Positions 53,609-61,535 of a stretch of DNA of 64,000 nt are shown here, piece after piece. The stretch spans positions 1-64,000 of the forward strand of contig JBBRYN010000006.1 of assembly GCA_038237645.1 (NCBI GenBank), read 5' to 3'. Source of the stretch: QHCA01 sp038237645 (GTDB lineage Bacteria > Actinomycetota > Actinomycetes > Mycobacteriales > QHCA01). The notes below the pieces were generated by a model, which did no database searches, had not been told where the DNA came from, and saw only the letters and a program-made list of their open reading frames with translations. Both the position numbers and the translations under genes were made by a program. The number at the start of each line of letters is the position of its first letter. Position 1 is the first letter of the stretch.

Positions 53609-54985
53609 GTGCCGGCGACGGAGCAGCGGTCTGAGCAGCCGCCGCCGACAAGCGTCTTTCGCGGCGCGCACCGGGCCGCCACCTTCGGCGTCGTGATCGT
53701 GGTCACCCTCATCGCCTTCGAGGCGATGGCGGTGGCGACGGCCATGCCGTTCGCGGTCAGGGAACTGCACGGGCTGGCCTACTACTCGTGGCCGTTCACC
53801 GCCTTCTTCGTGGCCAGCGTCGTCGGCATCGTCACCTCCGGCGACATCGCCGACCGGATCGGGCCGGCCCGGCCGTTGCTTGTCGGCCTCGGGGTGTTCC
53901 TGGTCGGCCTGCTGATCGCCGGCACGGCACCAGGGATGCTCGCATTCGTGGCCGGGCGGGCGGTGCAGGGCTTCGGCGCCGGGGTCGTGATAGTGGCGCT
54001 CTACGTCATGATCGGCCAGGCCTACGACGACTCCGTACGCCCACGGGTCTTCGCCGCGCTCTCGGCCGCGTGGGTCCTGCCGTCGGTGATCGGGCCGGCC
54101 CTGGCCGGCCTCGTCACCGAGCACCTGACCTGGCGGCTGGTCTTCCTCGGCATCCCGCCGTTCATCGTCGCCGGAGGGTTGCTTCTGCTGCCGACCCTGC
54201 GCCGGCTCGTACGGCACGCGGCCGGCCGGCCAGGGGCCGGGTCGCGGGCCCGGTGGTCCGTGGCGGCGGCCGCGGGCATCCTCCTGCTGCAGTACGCCGG
54301 CCAGCAGGCCCGCTGGCCCTCCCTCGCGGTGGCTGTTGCGGGGCTCGCTCTCCTCTCACCCGCGCTGCGCCGGCTGCTCCCGGCCGGCACCGCCCGCCTG
54401 CGGGCCGGGCTGCCGGCCGTGGTGGCCTTCCGGGGAATGCTCGGCGGCGCGTTCTTCGGTGCCGAGGCGTTCCTGCCGCTGACCCTGACGTCGGTGCACG
54501 GGTTCCGCCCCTCCACAGCGGGCCTGCCGCTCACCCTCACCGCGCTGGGTTGGACGGCCGGATCCTGGTGGCAGGGCCGGCAGGGCGCGGGGGAGCGGCA
54601 CCGGCTGATCCGGACCGGGTTCGTCGCCGTCTCCCTCTCCGTGCTCGGGCTCGCGGTCGTCGCCCAGCCCTCGGTCAACGGCTGGCTGTCGGCTCCGGTA
54701 TGGCTGGTGGCCGGGGTCGGCATGGGCCTGGCGATGAGCACGATCTCGGTGCTGGTCCTGCGGTTTGCACCGCCGGGGCAGCAGGGCTTCGCCTCGTCGG
54801 CGCTGCAGATCAGCGACGTGCTCAGTGCCAGCCTGTGCATCGGCGTGGCCGGCGCGGTGCTGGGCCTCGCGACGCGTGCCGGGTGGAGCATGTCTGCCGG
54901 GATCGTGGTGGTCAACGGGTTGTTGGCGACGCTCGCGATGACCGGGGCGGCCTTCGCCGGCCGGGCGCGGGCACCACGCGGTTAG
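53609..54985 (+). CDS. MFS transporter, drug:proton antiporter type
   Basis: The 458-residue membrane protein has about 14 hydrophobic segments, as in the DHA2-like exporters. Landmarks are the loop with GDIADRIGPARPLLVGL after helix 2 (motif A-like) and WVLPSVIGPALAGLV in helix 5 (motif C-like). The short N-terminal tail is polar. GTG 53609 follows TAGCCT by 6 nt. It sits between etfA and the cysteine desulfurase gene, which starts 10 bp downstream. The substrate is unknown. Confidence 0.88.
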   Translation: MPATEQRSEQPPPTSVFRGAHRAATFGVVIVVTLIAFEAMAVATAMPFAVRELHGLAYYSWPFTAFFVASVVGIVTSGDIADRIGPARPLLVGLGVFLVGLLIAGTAPGMLAFVAGRAVQGFGAGVVIVALYVMIGQAYDDSVRPRVFAALSAAWVLPSVIGPALAGLVTEHLTWRLVFLGIPPFIVAGGLLLLPTLRRLVRHAAGRPGAGSRARWSVAAAAGILLLQYAGQQARWPSLAVAVAGLALLSPALRRLLPAGTARLRAGLPAVVAFRGMLGGAFFGAEAFLPLTLTSVHGFRPSTAGLPLTLTALGWTAGSWWQGRQGAGERHRLIRTGFVAVSLSVLGLAVVAQPSVNGWLSAPVWLVAGVGMGLAMSTISVLVLRFAPPGQQGFASSALQISDVLSASLCIGVAGAVLGLATRAGWSMSAGIVVVNGLLATLAMTGAAFAGRARAPRG

Positions 54986-54988
54986 GCT
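54983..54988 (+). promoter_or_regulatory. candidate -10 element of the cysteine desulfurase gene
   Basis: TAGGCT overlaps the MFS stop and ends 7 nt before ATG 54996; leaderless type. It also argues against the GTG at 54990 as the start. Confidence 0.45.
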
Positions 54989-54995
54989 GGTGGCG

Positions 54996-56171
54996 ATGAC
55001 CTACCTCGATCACGCAGCGACCACGCCGATGCTGCCGGAGGCCGCCGACGCCCTCGCTGCGGCGCTCGGCGACCTGGGCAACGCCTCGTCGCTGCACGCC
55101 AGCGGCCGGGGGGCACGGCGCAGCGTCGAGGAGTCGCGTGAGCGCTTCGCAGCGGCGCTGGGTGCGCGCCCGTCTGAGGTCGTGTTCACTGCCGGAGGCA
55201 CCGAGAGTGACAACCTGGCGGTCAAGGGAATGTTCTGGAGCCGACGGGCCGAGGACCCCGGCCGCCGATGGGTGGTGGCCAGCGCCGTCGAGCATCATGC
55301 CGTGCTGGACTCCGTCGAGTGGCTGGTGGCCCACGAGGGGGCCCGGGTCTGCTGGCTCCCGGTGGATTCCACCGGCCGGGTCGATGGCTGCACGCTGCAG
55401 CGGGCCCTGTCGGAGCACGCCGGCGAGGTCGCGCTGGTCACGGTGATGGCGGCCAACAACGAGGTCGGCACGGTGCAGCCGATCCCCGAGCTGGCCGAGA
55501 TAGCTCACGAGCACGGCGTGCCGCTGCACACAGATGCGGCGCAGACCGTGGGCCAACTACCGGTCGACTTCGCGGCCAGCGGGGTCGACGCGATGACGAT
55601 CAGCGGCCACAAGTTCGGCGGCCCGCTCGGGGTCGGCGCTCTGCTGCTGGCCCGGGACGCGTCGTGCACCCCGCTGCTGCACGGCGGTGGGCAGGAGCGG
55701 GACGTGCACTCCGGGACGCTCAACGTCCCCGGGATCCTCGGGCTGTCCGTCGCGGCCGAAGCGGCCGCGTCGGGCCAGCCCGCGCGCTCGGTGCGGCTGC
55801 GGGCACTGCGCGACGACCTGGTACGCCGGCTCTGCGCCGAGGTGCCCGACGCTGTCCTCAACGGCCACCGGACACATCGGCTGCCCGGCAACGCGCATTT
55901 CTCCTTCCCCGGCTGCGAAGGGGATGCGCTGTTGATGCTGCTCGACGCGCGCGGCATCGAGTGCTCCACCGGCTCGGCGTGCTCGGCCGGCGTCGCACGG
56001 GCCAGCCATGTGCTGCTGGCCATGGGCGCCGACGAGGAGCGGGCGCGTGGCTCGCTGCGCTTCTCCCTCGGTCACACCAGCACGCGGGCCGAGGTCGACA
56101 CCCTCGTCGAGGCGATCGGGCCGGTGGTGGGCCGGGCTCGCGGGGCCGTGCTGTCGACGCCGCATCGATGA
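54996..56171 (+). CDS. iscS: cysteine desulfurase
   Basis: The 391-residue PLP enzyme strips sulfur from cysteine and passes it to MnmA and Fe-S scaffolds. It starts MTYLDHAATTP. PLP Lys206 is in SGHKFGGPLG, and the persulfide Cys329 is in STGSACSAG. This is a NifS/IscS class I protein. It overlaps mnmA by 4 bp (ATGA), so sulfur donor and tRNA thiolase are made together, as in other actinobacteria. Confidence 0.94.
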   Translation: MTYLDHAATTPMLPEAADALAAALGDLGNASSLHASGRGARRSVEESRERFAAALGARPSEVVFTAGGTESDNLAVKGMFWSRRAEDPGRRWVVASAVEHHAVLDSVEWLVAHEGARVCWLPVDSTGRVDGCTLQRALSEHAGEVALVTVMAANNEVGTVQPIPELAEIAHEHGVPLHTDAAQTVGQLPVDFAASGVDAMTISGHKFGGPLGVGALLLARDASCTPLLHGGGQERDVHSGTLNVPGILGLSVAAEAAASGQPARSVRLRALRDDLVRRLCAEVPDAVLNGHRTHRLPGNAHFSFPGCEGDALLMLLDARGIECSTGSACSAGVARASHVLLAMGADEERARGSLRFSLGHTSTRAEVDTLVEAIGPVVGRARGAVLSTPHR

Positions 56172-57259
56172 AGGTCCTCGCCGCGATGTCCGGCGGGGTC
56201 GATTCGGCCGTCGCTGCGGCGCGTGCAGTCGACTCAGGCCACGACGTCACCGGTGTGCACCTGGCCCTGTCCCGTGCCCCGGCCTCGCTGCGCACCGGCG
56301 CCCGGGGGTGCTGCACGGCGGAGGATGCCCGGGACGCCCGCCGGTCGGCCGACGTGATCGGCATCCCCTTCTATGTCTGGGATCTCGCCGAGCGGTTCGC
56401 CGCCGCCGTGATCGACGACTTCGTCGCCGAATACGCTGCCGGCCGCACACCGAACCCCTGCCTGCGGTGCAACGAGCGGATCAAGTTCGCGGCGGTGCTC
56501 GACCGGGCGGTGGCGCTCGGCGTCGACGCGGTGGTCACCGGTCACCACGCGCGGCTTGCCGGCGGCGTGCTGCGGCGCTCGGTCGACATCGCCAAGGACC
56601 AGTCCTACGTGCTCGGTGTGCTTACCGCGGCCCAGCTCGACCGGGCGATCTTCCCGCTCGGCGGCATGACCAAGTCACAGGTCCGGGCGGAGGCGGCGCG
56701 CCGCGGTCTGGCCGTGGCCGACAAGCCCGACAGCCATGACGTGTGCTTCATCGCCGACGGTGACACCGCCGGCTTCCTGCGCGACCGGATCGGTGCGGGC
56801 CCGGGCGCCATCGTCGACGGCGAGGGCGCGGAGGTGGGCCGGCACCAGGGTGCCTACGCCTACACCATCGGCCAGCGCCGCGGTCTGGCGATCACCCGGC
56901 CCGCGCCGGACGGTCGCCCGCGCTACGTGCTCGACATCTCACCGGTCACCAACACGGTCACGGTCGGGCCGGCCGAGGCGCTCGATGTACACCGCGTCGG
57001 GGGGACCGATCCGGTGTGGACCGCCGGAGTGGCCCCGAGCGGGGCGTTCGAGGGCCTGGCCCAGTTGCGCGCCCACGGCTCCGTGGTGCCCTGCACCGCC
57101 GTCCTTGCCTTACCCCAGCCGGCCGAACACCGGCCGACCGGGCCGTGGCTGGACGTGCGGCTGCACGAGCCGGTGCGCGGGGTGGCGAAGGGCCAGGCGG
57201 TCGTCCTCTACGACGGTGACCGGGTCGTCGGCTCGGCCACCGTCGATTCGACCGGATGA
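56168..57259 (+). CDS. mnmA: tRNA-specific 2-thiouridylase
   Basis: The 363-residue enzyme adds sulfur to U34 of tRNA(Lys/Glu/Gln). The ATP PP-loop is SGGVDSA (8-14). Catalytic Cys101 is in NPCLRCNERIKF and Cys193 in SHDVCFIADGD. The C-terminal beta-barrel includes YAYTIGQRRGL. ATG 56168 overlaps the desulfurase stop; the open frame upstream is a shadow of iscS. Its stop overlaps the ATG of the MetE-like gene. Confidence 0.96.
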   Translation: MKVLAAMSGGVDSAVAAARAVDSGHDVTGVHLALSRAPASLRTGARGCCTAEDARDARRSADVIGIPFYVWDLAERFAAAVIDDFVAEYAAGRTPNPCLRCNERIKFAAVLDRAVALGVDAVVTGHHARLAGGVLRRSVDIAKDQSYVLGVLTAAQLDRAIFPLGGMTKSQVRAEAARRGLAVADKPDSHDVCFIADGDTAGFLRDRIGAGPGAIVDGEGAEVGRHQGAYAYTIGQRRGLAITRPAPDGRPRYVLDISPVTNTVTVGPAEALDVHRVGGTDPVWTAGVAPSGAFEGLAQLRAHGSVVPCTAVLALPQPAEHRPTGPWLDVRLHEPVRGVAKGQAVVLYDGDRVVGSATVDSTG

Positions 57260-58207
57260 CGGACCGTCCCTGGCCTCCTGGTACGTCGACCGGAGTGGGG
57301 TCGCTGCCCGGTGACGACTTCGCCGCCGCCCTGCACCGGGTGTTAGAGGTCTGTCCCGAGCTGCCCTTCCTGCCGGAGTTGCCGTGCCGCGGCCCCGGCG
57401 CCGACCTGATCGGCCGGGGAGCCGCGCTGCTGGCCGGCCTGGCCGTGGACCTGCAGCCGTCCGGCTGGCGGTTCGTCGACCGGCCGGGCCGTGATCTGCG
57501 CCGTTCCCGCGACCTGCTGGCCCGCGATCTCGACGTACTCCAGCAGGTCGCAGGTGATTACGCCGGACCTCTGAAGGCGCAGGCGGCCGGGCCGTGGACC
57601 CTCGCCGCCTCGCTGGAACTGCACCGGGGGGACAAGGCGCTGGCCGATCCGGGAGCACGTCGCTGAGATCCGCCGCCGGGTGCCGGGAGCCACGGTGCTG
57701 CTGCAGCTCGACGAGCCCTCGCTGCCCGCGGTGCTGGCCGGCCGGATACCCACCGCCAGCGGATACGACGTGCTGCGCGCGATCGAGGAGCAGGAGGCGG
57801 AGGGGGCGCTGCGGCAGGTGCTGGCTGCGGCGGATGTCGTGGGACTCGTGCACTGCTGCGCGCCGGATGCTCCCTTGGGCCTGCTCCGCCGGGCCGGTGC
57901 GCGGGCCCTCTCACTCGACCTGGGCATGCTGAAGCCGGCCGACGACGACGGGATCGGCACCGCGGTGGAGGCCGGTGCCGGGCTGCTGCTGGGCGTCGTA
58001 CCCGGTGTCGATGCCACGCTGTCGGATCCCGTCGCTACCGTCGCACCCGTGCGGGCACTGTGGCGGCGGCTCGGGCTCCCGGCCGACCGGCTGGCGGCGA
58101 CGGTCGTGCTCACGCCGTCGTGCGGGCTGGCCGGCGCCTCGCCGCGGCACGCCCGGGCGGCGCTGGCCCGCTGCCGCGAGGCGGCCCGGGAGCTGGCCGA
58201 TGGCTGA
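57256..58207 (+). pseudogene. MetE-like (cobalamin-independent methionine synthase family) gene broken by a small deletion
   Basis: Two adjacent frames make one protein. The frame from ATG 57256 encodes the N-terminal half (ATGA overlap with mnmA; GVGSLPGDDFAAAL; ends LADPGARR-stop at about 57666). The second frame contains IREHVAEIRRRVPGATVLLQLDEPSLP and runs to 58207, with zinc-ligand phrases VGLVHCCAPD and LTPSCGLAG. The join lies in GATCCGGGAGCACG (57647-57660), which reads ADPGA in frame 1 and IREH in frame 2. About 20 residues between these two points in homologues (from memory) are missing. A deletion between two GATCCGGG repeats would give exactly this. It is probably inactive. Confidence 0.8.
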
Positions 58208-60272
58208 CGAGCGGGAGCGGCACGCGCAGCTGTCGCTGGTGATCGACGAGCACTCCTTCCGCTATCACGTGCTCGATCAGCCGACGGTCAGTGACGCGGG
58301 ATACGACCAGCTGGTCCGTGAGCTGCAGGCGATCGAGGAGCGGCATCCGGAGCTGCGCACTCCGGACTCGCCGACCCAGAAGGTCGGCAACATTTACTCC
58401 ACGTTGTTCACACCGGTCGAGCATCTCGAGCGGATGCAGAGCCTCGACAACTCCTTCAGTGACGAGGAGCTGGCTGCTTGGGCGTTGCGTGCCGAGCGGG
58501 AGGTCGGCGCGGACGCGGAATATCTCTGTGAGCTCAAGATCGACGGTCTGGCAGTGGCACTGGTTTACGAAAACGGCCGGCTGGTCCGCGCCGCGACCCG
58601 CGGCGACGGCCGTACCGGCGAGGACGTGACCAACAACGTCAAGACCATCGACGCCGTCCCCACCCGGCTGGCTGGAGCCGGTGTTCCCGAGCTGATCGAG
58701 GTGCGCGGCGAGGTCTACTTCCCGGTCGAGGCCTTCGCCGAGCTCAATGCCGGGCTGGTGGAGTCCGGCAAGGCGCCGTTCGCCAATCCGCGCAATGCCG
58801 CGGCCGGATCGCTGCGGCAGAAGGATCCCCGGGTCTCGGCCACCCGTCCGCTGCGCTATGTCGTGCACGGGTTCGGCGCCCGCCGCGGCTTCGACCCGCC
58901 GTCGCAGTCGGTGGCCTACGACGCCATGGGTGGCTGGGGGCTGCCGGTCAGCACCCGGGTCCGGGTGCTGGCGGATCTGCCCGCAGTGCGGGAGTTCATC
59001 GCCTACTACGGCGAGCACCGGCACGACGTCGAGCACGAGATCGACGGCGTGGTCGTCAAGATCGACCAGCTGGCGTTGCAACGCCGGCTCGGGTCGACCA
59101 GTCGGGCACCCCGCTGGGCGATCGCGTTCAAGTACCCGCCGGAGGAGGTCACCACCGAGCTGCTCGACATCAGCGTCAACGTCGGCCGCACCGGCCGGGT
59201 GACACCCTTCGGCGTGATGGAGCCGGTCAAGGTGAGCGGCTCCACCGTGTCGATGGCCACCCTGCACAACGCGCAGGAGGTGGCCCGCAAGGGCGTGCTG
59301 ATCGGTGACACCGTGGTGCTGCGCAAGGCCGGCGACGTGATCCCCGAGATCGTCGGGCCGGTCGTCGCGCTCCGCGACGGAAGCGAGCGGCCCTTCGCGA
59401 TGCCGACCGAGTGCCCGGTCTGCGGCACCGGGTTGAAGCCGGCCAAGGCAGGCGACGTCGACCTGCGCTGTCCCAACAACCGGTCCTGTCCGGCGCAGCT
59501 GCGGGAGCGGCTGTTCCACCTCGCCGGTCGCGGCGCGCTCGACATCGAGGTGCTCGGCTACAAAGCCGGGGTCGCCCTGCTCGACTGCGGGCTGGTGCAG
59601 GACGAGAGTGACGTCTTTGCGCTGACCGGAGAGCAGCTGAGCACCTGCCGCTTCTTCGTCCGCGACGACGGCGAGCTGACGGAAAACGCCCAGAAACTGC
59701 TCGTCAACCTGGCGGCTGCCCGGAGCCGGCCCTTGTGGCGGGTGCTGGTTGCACTGTCGATCCGGCACGTCGGCCCGACGGCCGCCCAGGAGCTGGCCCG
59801 CCAGTTCCGCTCGGTCGAGCGGATCGCCTCAGCGGCGGAGGAGGAGCTTGCCTCCGCCGAGGGGGTGGGGCCGACCATCGCGGCCGCGGTCCGGGAGTGG
59901 TTCGACGTCGACTGGCACCGCGAGATCGTGCGCAAGTGGGAGCAGGCCGGTGTGCGGCTTGCCGAGGAGGCCGGCACCGAGGCACCCCGGCCCCTCGAAG
60001 GGCTCACCATGGTGATCACCGGCTCGCTCGAGACCTTCAGCCGGGACTCCGCGATCGAGGCCGTGCAGATCCGAGGCGGCAAGGTGACCGGCTCGGTGTC
60101 CAAGAAGACCAGCTACGTCGTCGTCGGCGACGCGCCGGGATCCAAGTACGACAAGGCCGTGCAGCTCGGGGTTCCGGTTCTTGACGAGGCAGGTTTCACT
60201 GCCCTGCTCGAAGGGGGTCCGGAGGCTGCGGCCGCCCTTGCCCTGCCGGTCGGTGATCCGCCGTCTCCGTGA
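58200..60272 (+). CDS. ligA: NAD-dependent DNA ligase
   Basis: The 690-residue ligase seals nicks in replication. AMP-accepting Lys113 is in ELKIDGLAVAL. It has NTase and OB domains, a four-Cys zinc finger (CPVCGTGLKPA, then RCPNNRSCPAQ), helix-hairpin-helix repeats around RHVGPTAAQELARQF and a C-terminal BRCT domain (LTMVITGSLETFSRD). The N-terminal Ia domain keeps the Tyr residues (SFRYHVLDQPT). ATG 58200 overlaps the last 8 bp of the MetE-like frame; no Shine-Dalgarno site is visible. The alanine-rich tail after BRCT is short and not conserved. Confidence 0.97.
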   Translation: MADERERHAQLSLVIDEHSFRYHVLDQPTVSDAGYDQLVRELQAIEERHPELRTPDSPTQKVGNIYSTLFTPVEHLERMQSLDNSFSDEELAAWALRAEREVGADAEYLCELKIDGLAVALVYENGRLVRAATRGDGRTGEDVTNNVKTIDAVPTRLAGAGVPELIEVRGEVYFPVEAFAELNAGLVESGKAPFANPRNAAAGSLRQKDPRVSATRPLRYVVHGFGARRGFDPPSQSVAYDAMGGWGLPVSTRVRVLADLPAVREFIAYYGEHRHDVEHEIDGVVVKIDQLALQRRLGSTSRAPRWAIAFKYPPEEVTTELLDISVNVGRTGRVTPFGVMEPVKVSGSTVSMATLHNAQEVARKGVLIGDTVVLRKAGDVIPEIVGPVVALRDGSERPFAMPTECPVCGTGLKPAKAGDVDLRCPNNRSCPAQLRERLFHLAGRGALDIEVLGYKAGVALLDCGLVQDESDVFALTGEQLSTCRFFVRDDGELTENAQKLLVNLAAARSRPLWRVLVALSIRHVGPTAAQELARQFRSVERIASAAEEELASAEGVGPTIAAAVREWFDVDWHREIVRKWEQAGVRLAEEAGTEAPRPLEGLTMVITGSLETFSRDSAIEAVQIRGGKVTGSVSKKTSYVVVGDAPGSKYDKAVQLGVPVLDEAGFTALLEGGPEAAAALALPVGDPPSP

Positions 60273-60284
60273 CCCGGGCCGGGC

Positions 60285-60435
60285 GTGCGAGGTCCAGGGC
60301 GTAGCTGGTAGACGATCCGGTCCGGCGCGATCTTGCCGCCGATGTCGACCGGGACGAACCCGGCCGCGGCCCAGCCGATCTCGGCGGCCAGGTTGATCGG
60401 TCGCCCCGTCGGCACGAATGCCCGCGTATCGAACG
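60285..60435 (-). pseudogene. possible C-terminal scrap of a GNAT-like gene
   Basis: The minus-strand frame reads RAFVPTGRPINLAAEIGWAA and then GFVPVDIGGKIAPDRIVYQL, which resembles the last strand and tail of a small acetyltransferase or similar enzyme. A stop at about 60437-60439 cuts it off upstream, and no start or body exists. It lies between ligA and the toxin-antitoxin pair and could mark the left edge of inserted DNA. The call is tentative. Confidence 0.3.
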
Positions 60436-60443
60436 GTCAGCGT

Positions 60444-60460
60444 GTAGCACGGCGTGCTAC
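60444..60460. promoter_or_regulatory. palindromic operator of the toxin-antitoxin pair
   Basis: GTAGCAC-GGC-GTGCTAC is a perfect 7-bp inverted repeat. TACGGT (60458-60463), ending 6 nt before the antitoxin ATG, overlaps its right arm, so binding of the antitoxin (or toxin-antitoxin complex) would block transcription. Confidence 0.7.
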
Positions 60461-60469
60461 GGTTGGTCG

Positions 60470-60724
60470 ATGGCTAGGGAAATCACGCAACGTGAGTTGC
60501 GTAACGACAGCGGCGAGATCATGCGCGGGCTCGATCGGGGAGAGACGTTCGTCGTGACCCGCAACGGTGTCCCCGTCGGAGAGCTGATTCCCCTGCGCCG
60601 GCATCGCTTCGTGAGCGCAGACGCCGCGGTGGCGATGTTCGCAGGGGCACCGAGTGTCGACTACGCCAGGCTGCGTGCCGACCTCGACCTCGTCGCCGGT
60701 CAGGACCCGGATCCCCGTGGCTGA
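60470..60724 (+). CDS. type II antitoxin, Phd/YefM (VapB) family
   Basis: The 84-residue protein begins MAREITQRELRNDSGEIMRGLDRGETFVVTR-like Phd/YefM DNA-binding fold, with NGVPVGELIPL as the second strand pair and a C-terminal acidic helix (YARLRADLDLVAGQDPDP) that would cap the toxin. It should repress its own promoter through the palindrome 10 bp upstream. Its stop overlaps the toxin start by 8 bp. Confidence 0.88.
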   Translation: MAREITQRELRNDSGEIMRGLDRGETFVVTRNGVPVGELIPLRRHRFVSADAAVAMFAGAPSVDYARLRADLDLVAGQDPDPRG

Positions 60725-61130
60725 ACCGCTACGCCCGCCGCGGGGCATCATCGACACCTCGGTGGTCATCGACCTCGAGGTCATCGACGCGGGCCAGCTT
60801 CCCGTCGAGCTGGCCGTCACCGCGATAACCATGGCCGAGCTCGCGGCAGGCCCGCATGCCACGAATGACTCTGCGGAGCAGGCTCGCCGCCAGGACCGGC
60901 TGCAGCGGGCCGAAGCCGCGTTCGACCCACTGCCGTTCGACGGCGAGGCGGCGCGGGCCTATGGGCGGATCTACGCGAGTGTCGTATCGGCCGGGCGGAA
61001 GGCGCGAGGTGCCCGTGCGGTCGACCTGCTCATCGCCGCCACCGCCTGCGCCGCGGGTCTGCCGCTCTACACGCGCAACGCGGCCGACCTTCGCGCCGTC
61101 GAGGATCTTGTCCAGGTCATCGCCGTCTGA
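60717..61130 (+). CDS. vapC: PIN-domain toxin, VapC family
   Basis: The 137-residue PIN ribonuclease cleaves RNA when freed from its antitoxin. Acidic metal ligands are visible: Asp13 in IIDTSVVIDL, Glu41 in TMAELAAGP and Asp103 in RAVDLLIAA, followed by LYTRNAADL where Asn replaces the common fourth Asp. GTG 60717 overlaps the antitoxin stop by 8 bp, so it is translated by coupling. A longer frame upstream is a shadow of the antitoxin gene. Confidence 0.92.
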   Translation: MAEPLRPPRGIIDTSVVIDLEVIDAGQLPVELAVTAITMAELAAGPHATNDSAEQARRQDRLQRAEAAFDPLPFDGEAARAYGRIYASVVSAGRKARGARAVDLLIAATACAAGLPLYTRNAADLRAVEDLVQVIAV

Positions 61131-61216
61131 GCGGCGGTCTGGGCGGTGGCGGTCTGCCCCCGGCCCGCCTGTCCACCGATCCGCCTGTCGGGCTGGGGGA
61201 TGTCCTGACTGGCGGC

Positions 61217-61222
61217 TAGTGT
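61217..61222 (+). promoter_or_regulatory. candidate -10 element of the 100-residue protein gene
   Basis: TAGTGT ends 6 nt before ATG 61229 with no Shine-Dalgarno site; leaderless type. Confidence 0.4.
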
Positions 61223-61228
61223 CGCGGT

Positions 61229-61531
61229 ATGGCAGCCGCTGACCCTCGCCGGCCGGAATACCACCCCGTCGTCGCCGATCCGATCGACAGCATGCAGCTC
61301 TCACCGCAACAGGCCGCGCACGAGGCGTCGATGGCCGAGGTCGAGGAGACGTTGCTCAACATCGAGCAGGCCATCCGGCGCGCCGATCGAGCCCATCGAA
61401 CCGTCGCTTCGCGGGGCGGTGACGCCAACCTGACGCTGGCGTTGCAGGAGGCTCTCGGCGAGTTGGAAGGCACCCGCAAGGCGCTGTTCCAGGCGACGTA
61501 TTTCGCCAGCGACCAGCAGCGGCTGATCTGA
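61229..61531 (+). CDS. small helical protein, function unknown
   Basis: The 100-residue soluble protein is mostly helical: SPQQAAHEASMAEVEETLLN and IEQAIRRADRAHRTVAS are heptad-like, and ALQEALGELEGTRKALFQATYFASDQQRLI ends it. No known motif is visible. It ends 4 bp before the restriction-modification gene and may be co-transcribed with it. Confidence 0.65.
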   Translation: MAAADPRRPEYHPVVADPIDSMQLSPQQAAHEASMAEVEETLLNIEQAIRRADRAHRTVASRGGDANLTLALQEALGELEGTRKALFQATYFASDQQRLI

Positions 61532-61535
61532 CCCG

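Noticed and set aside
55268..56167. Long N-terminal extension of MnmA
   Set aside because: It is another frame of the cysteine desulfurase; MnmA begins at the ATGA overlap with the PP-loop following at once.
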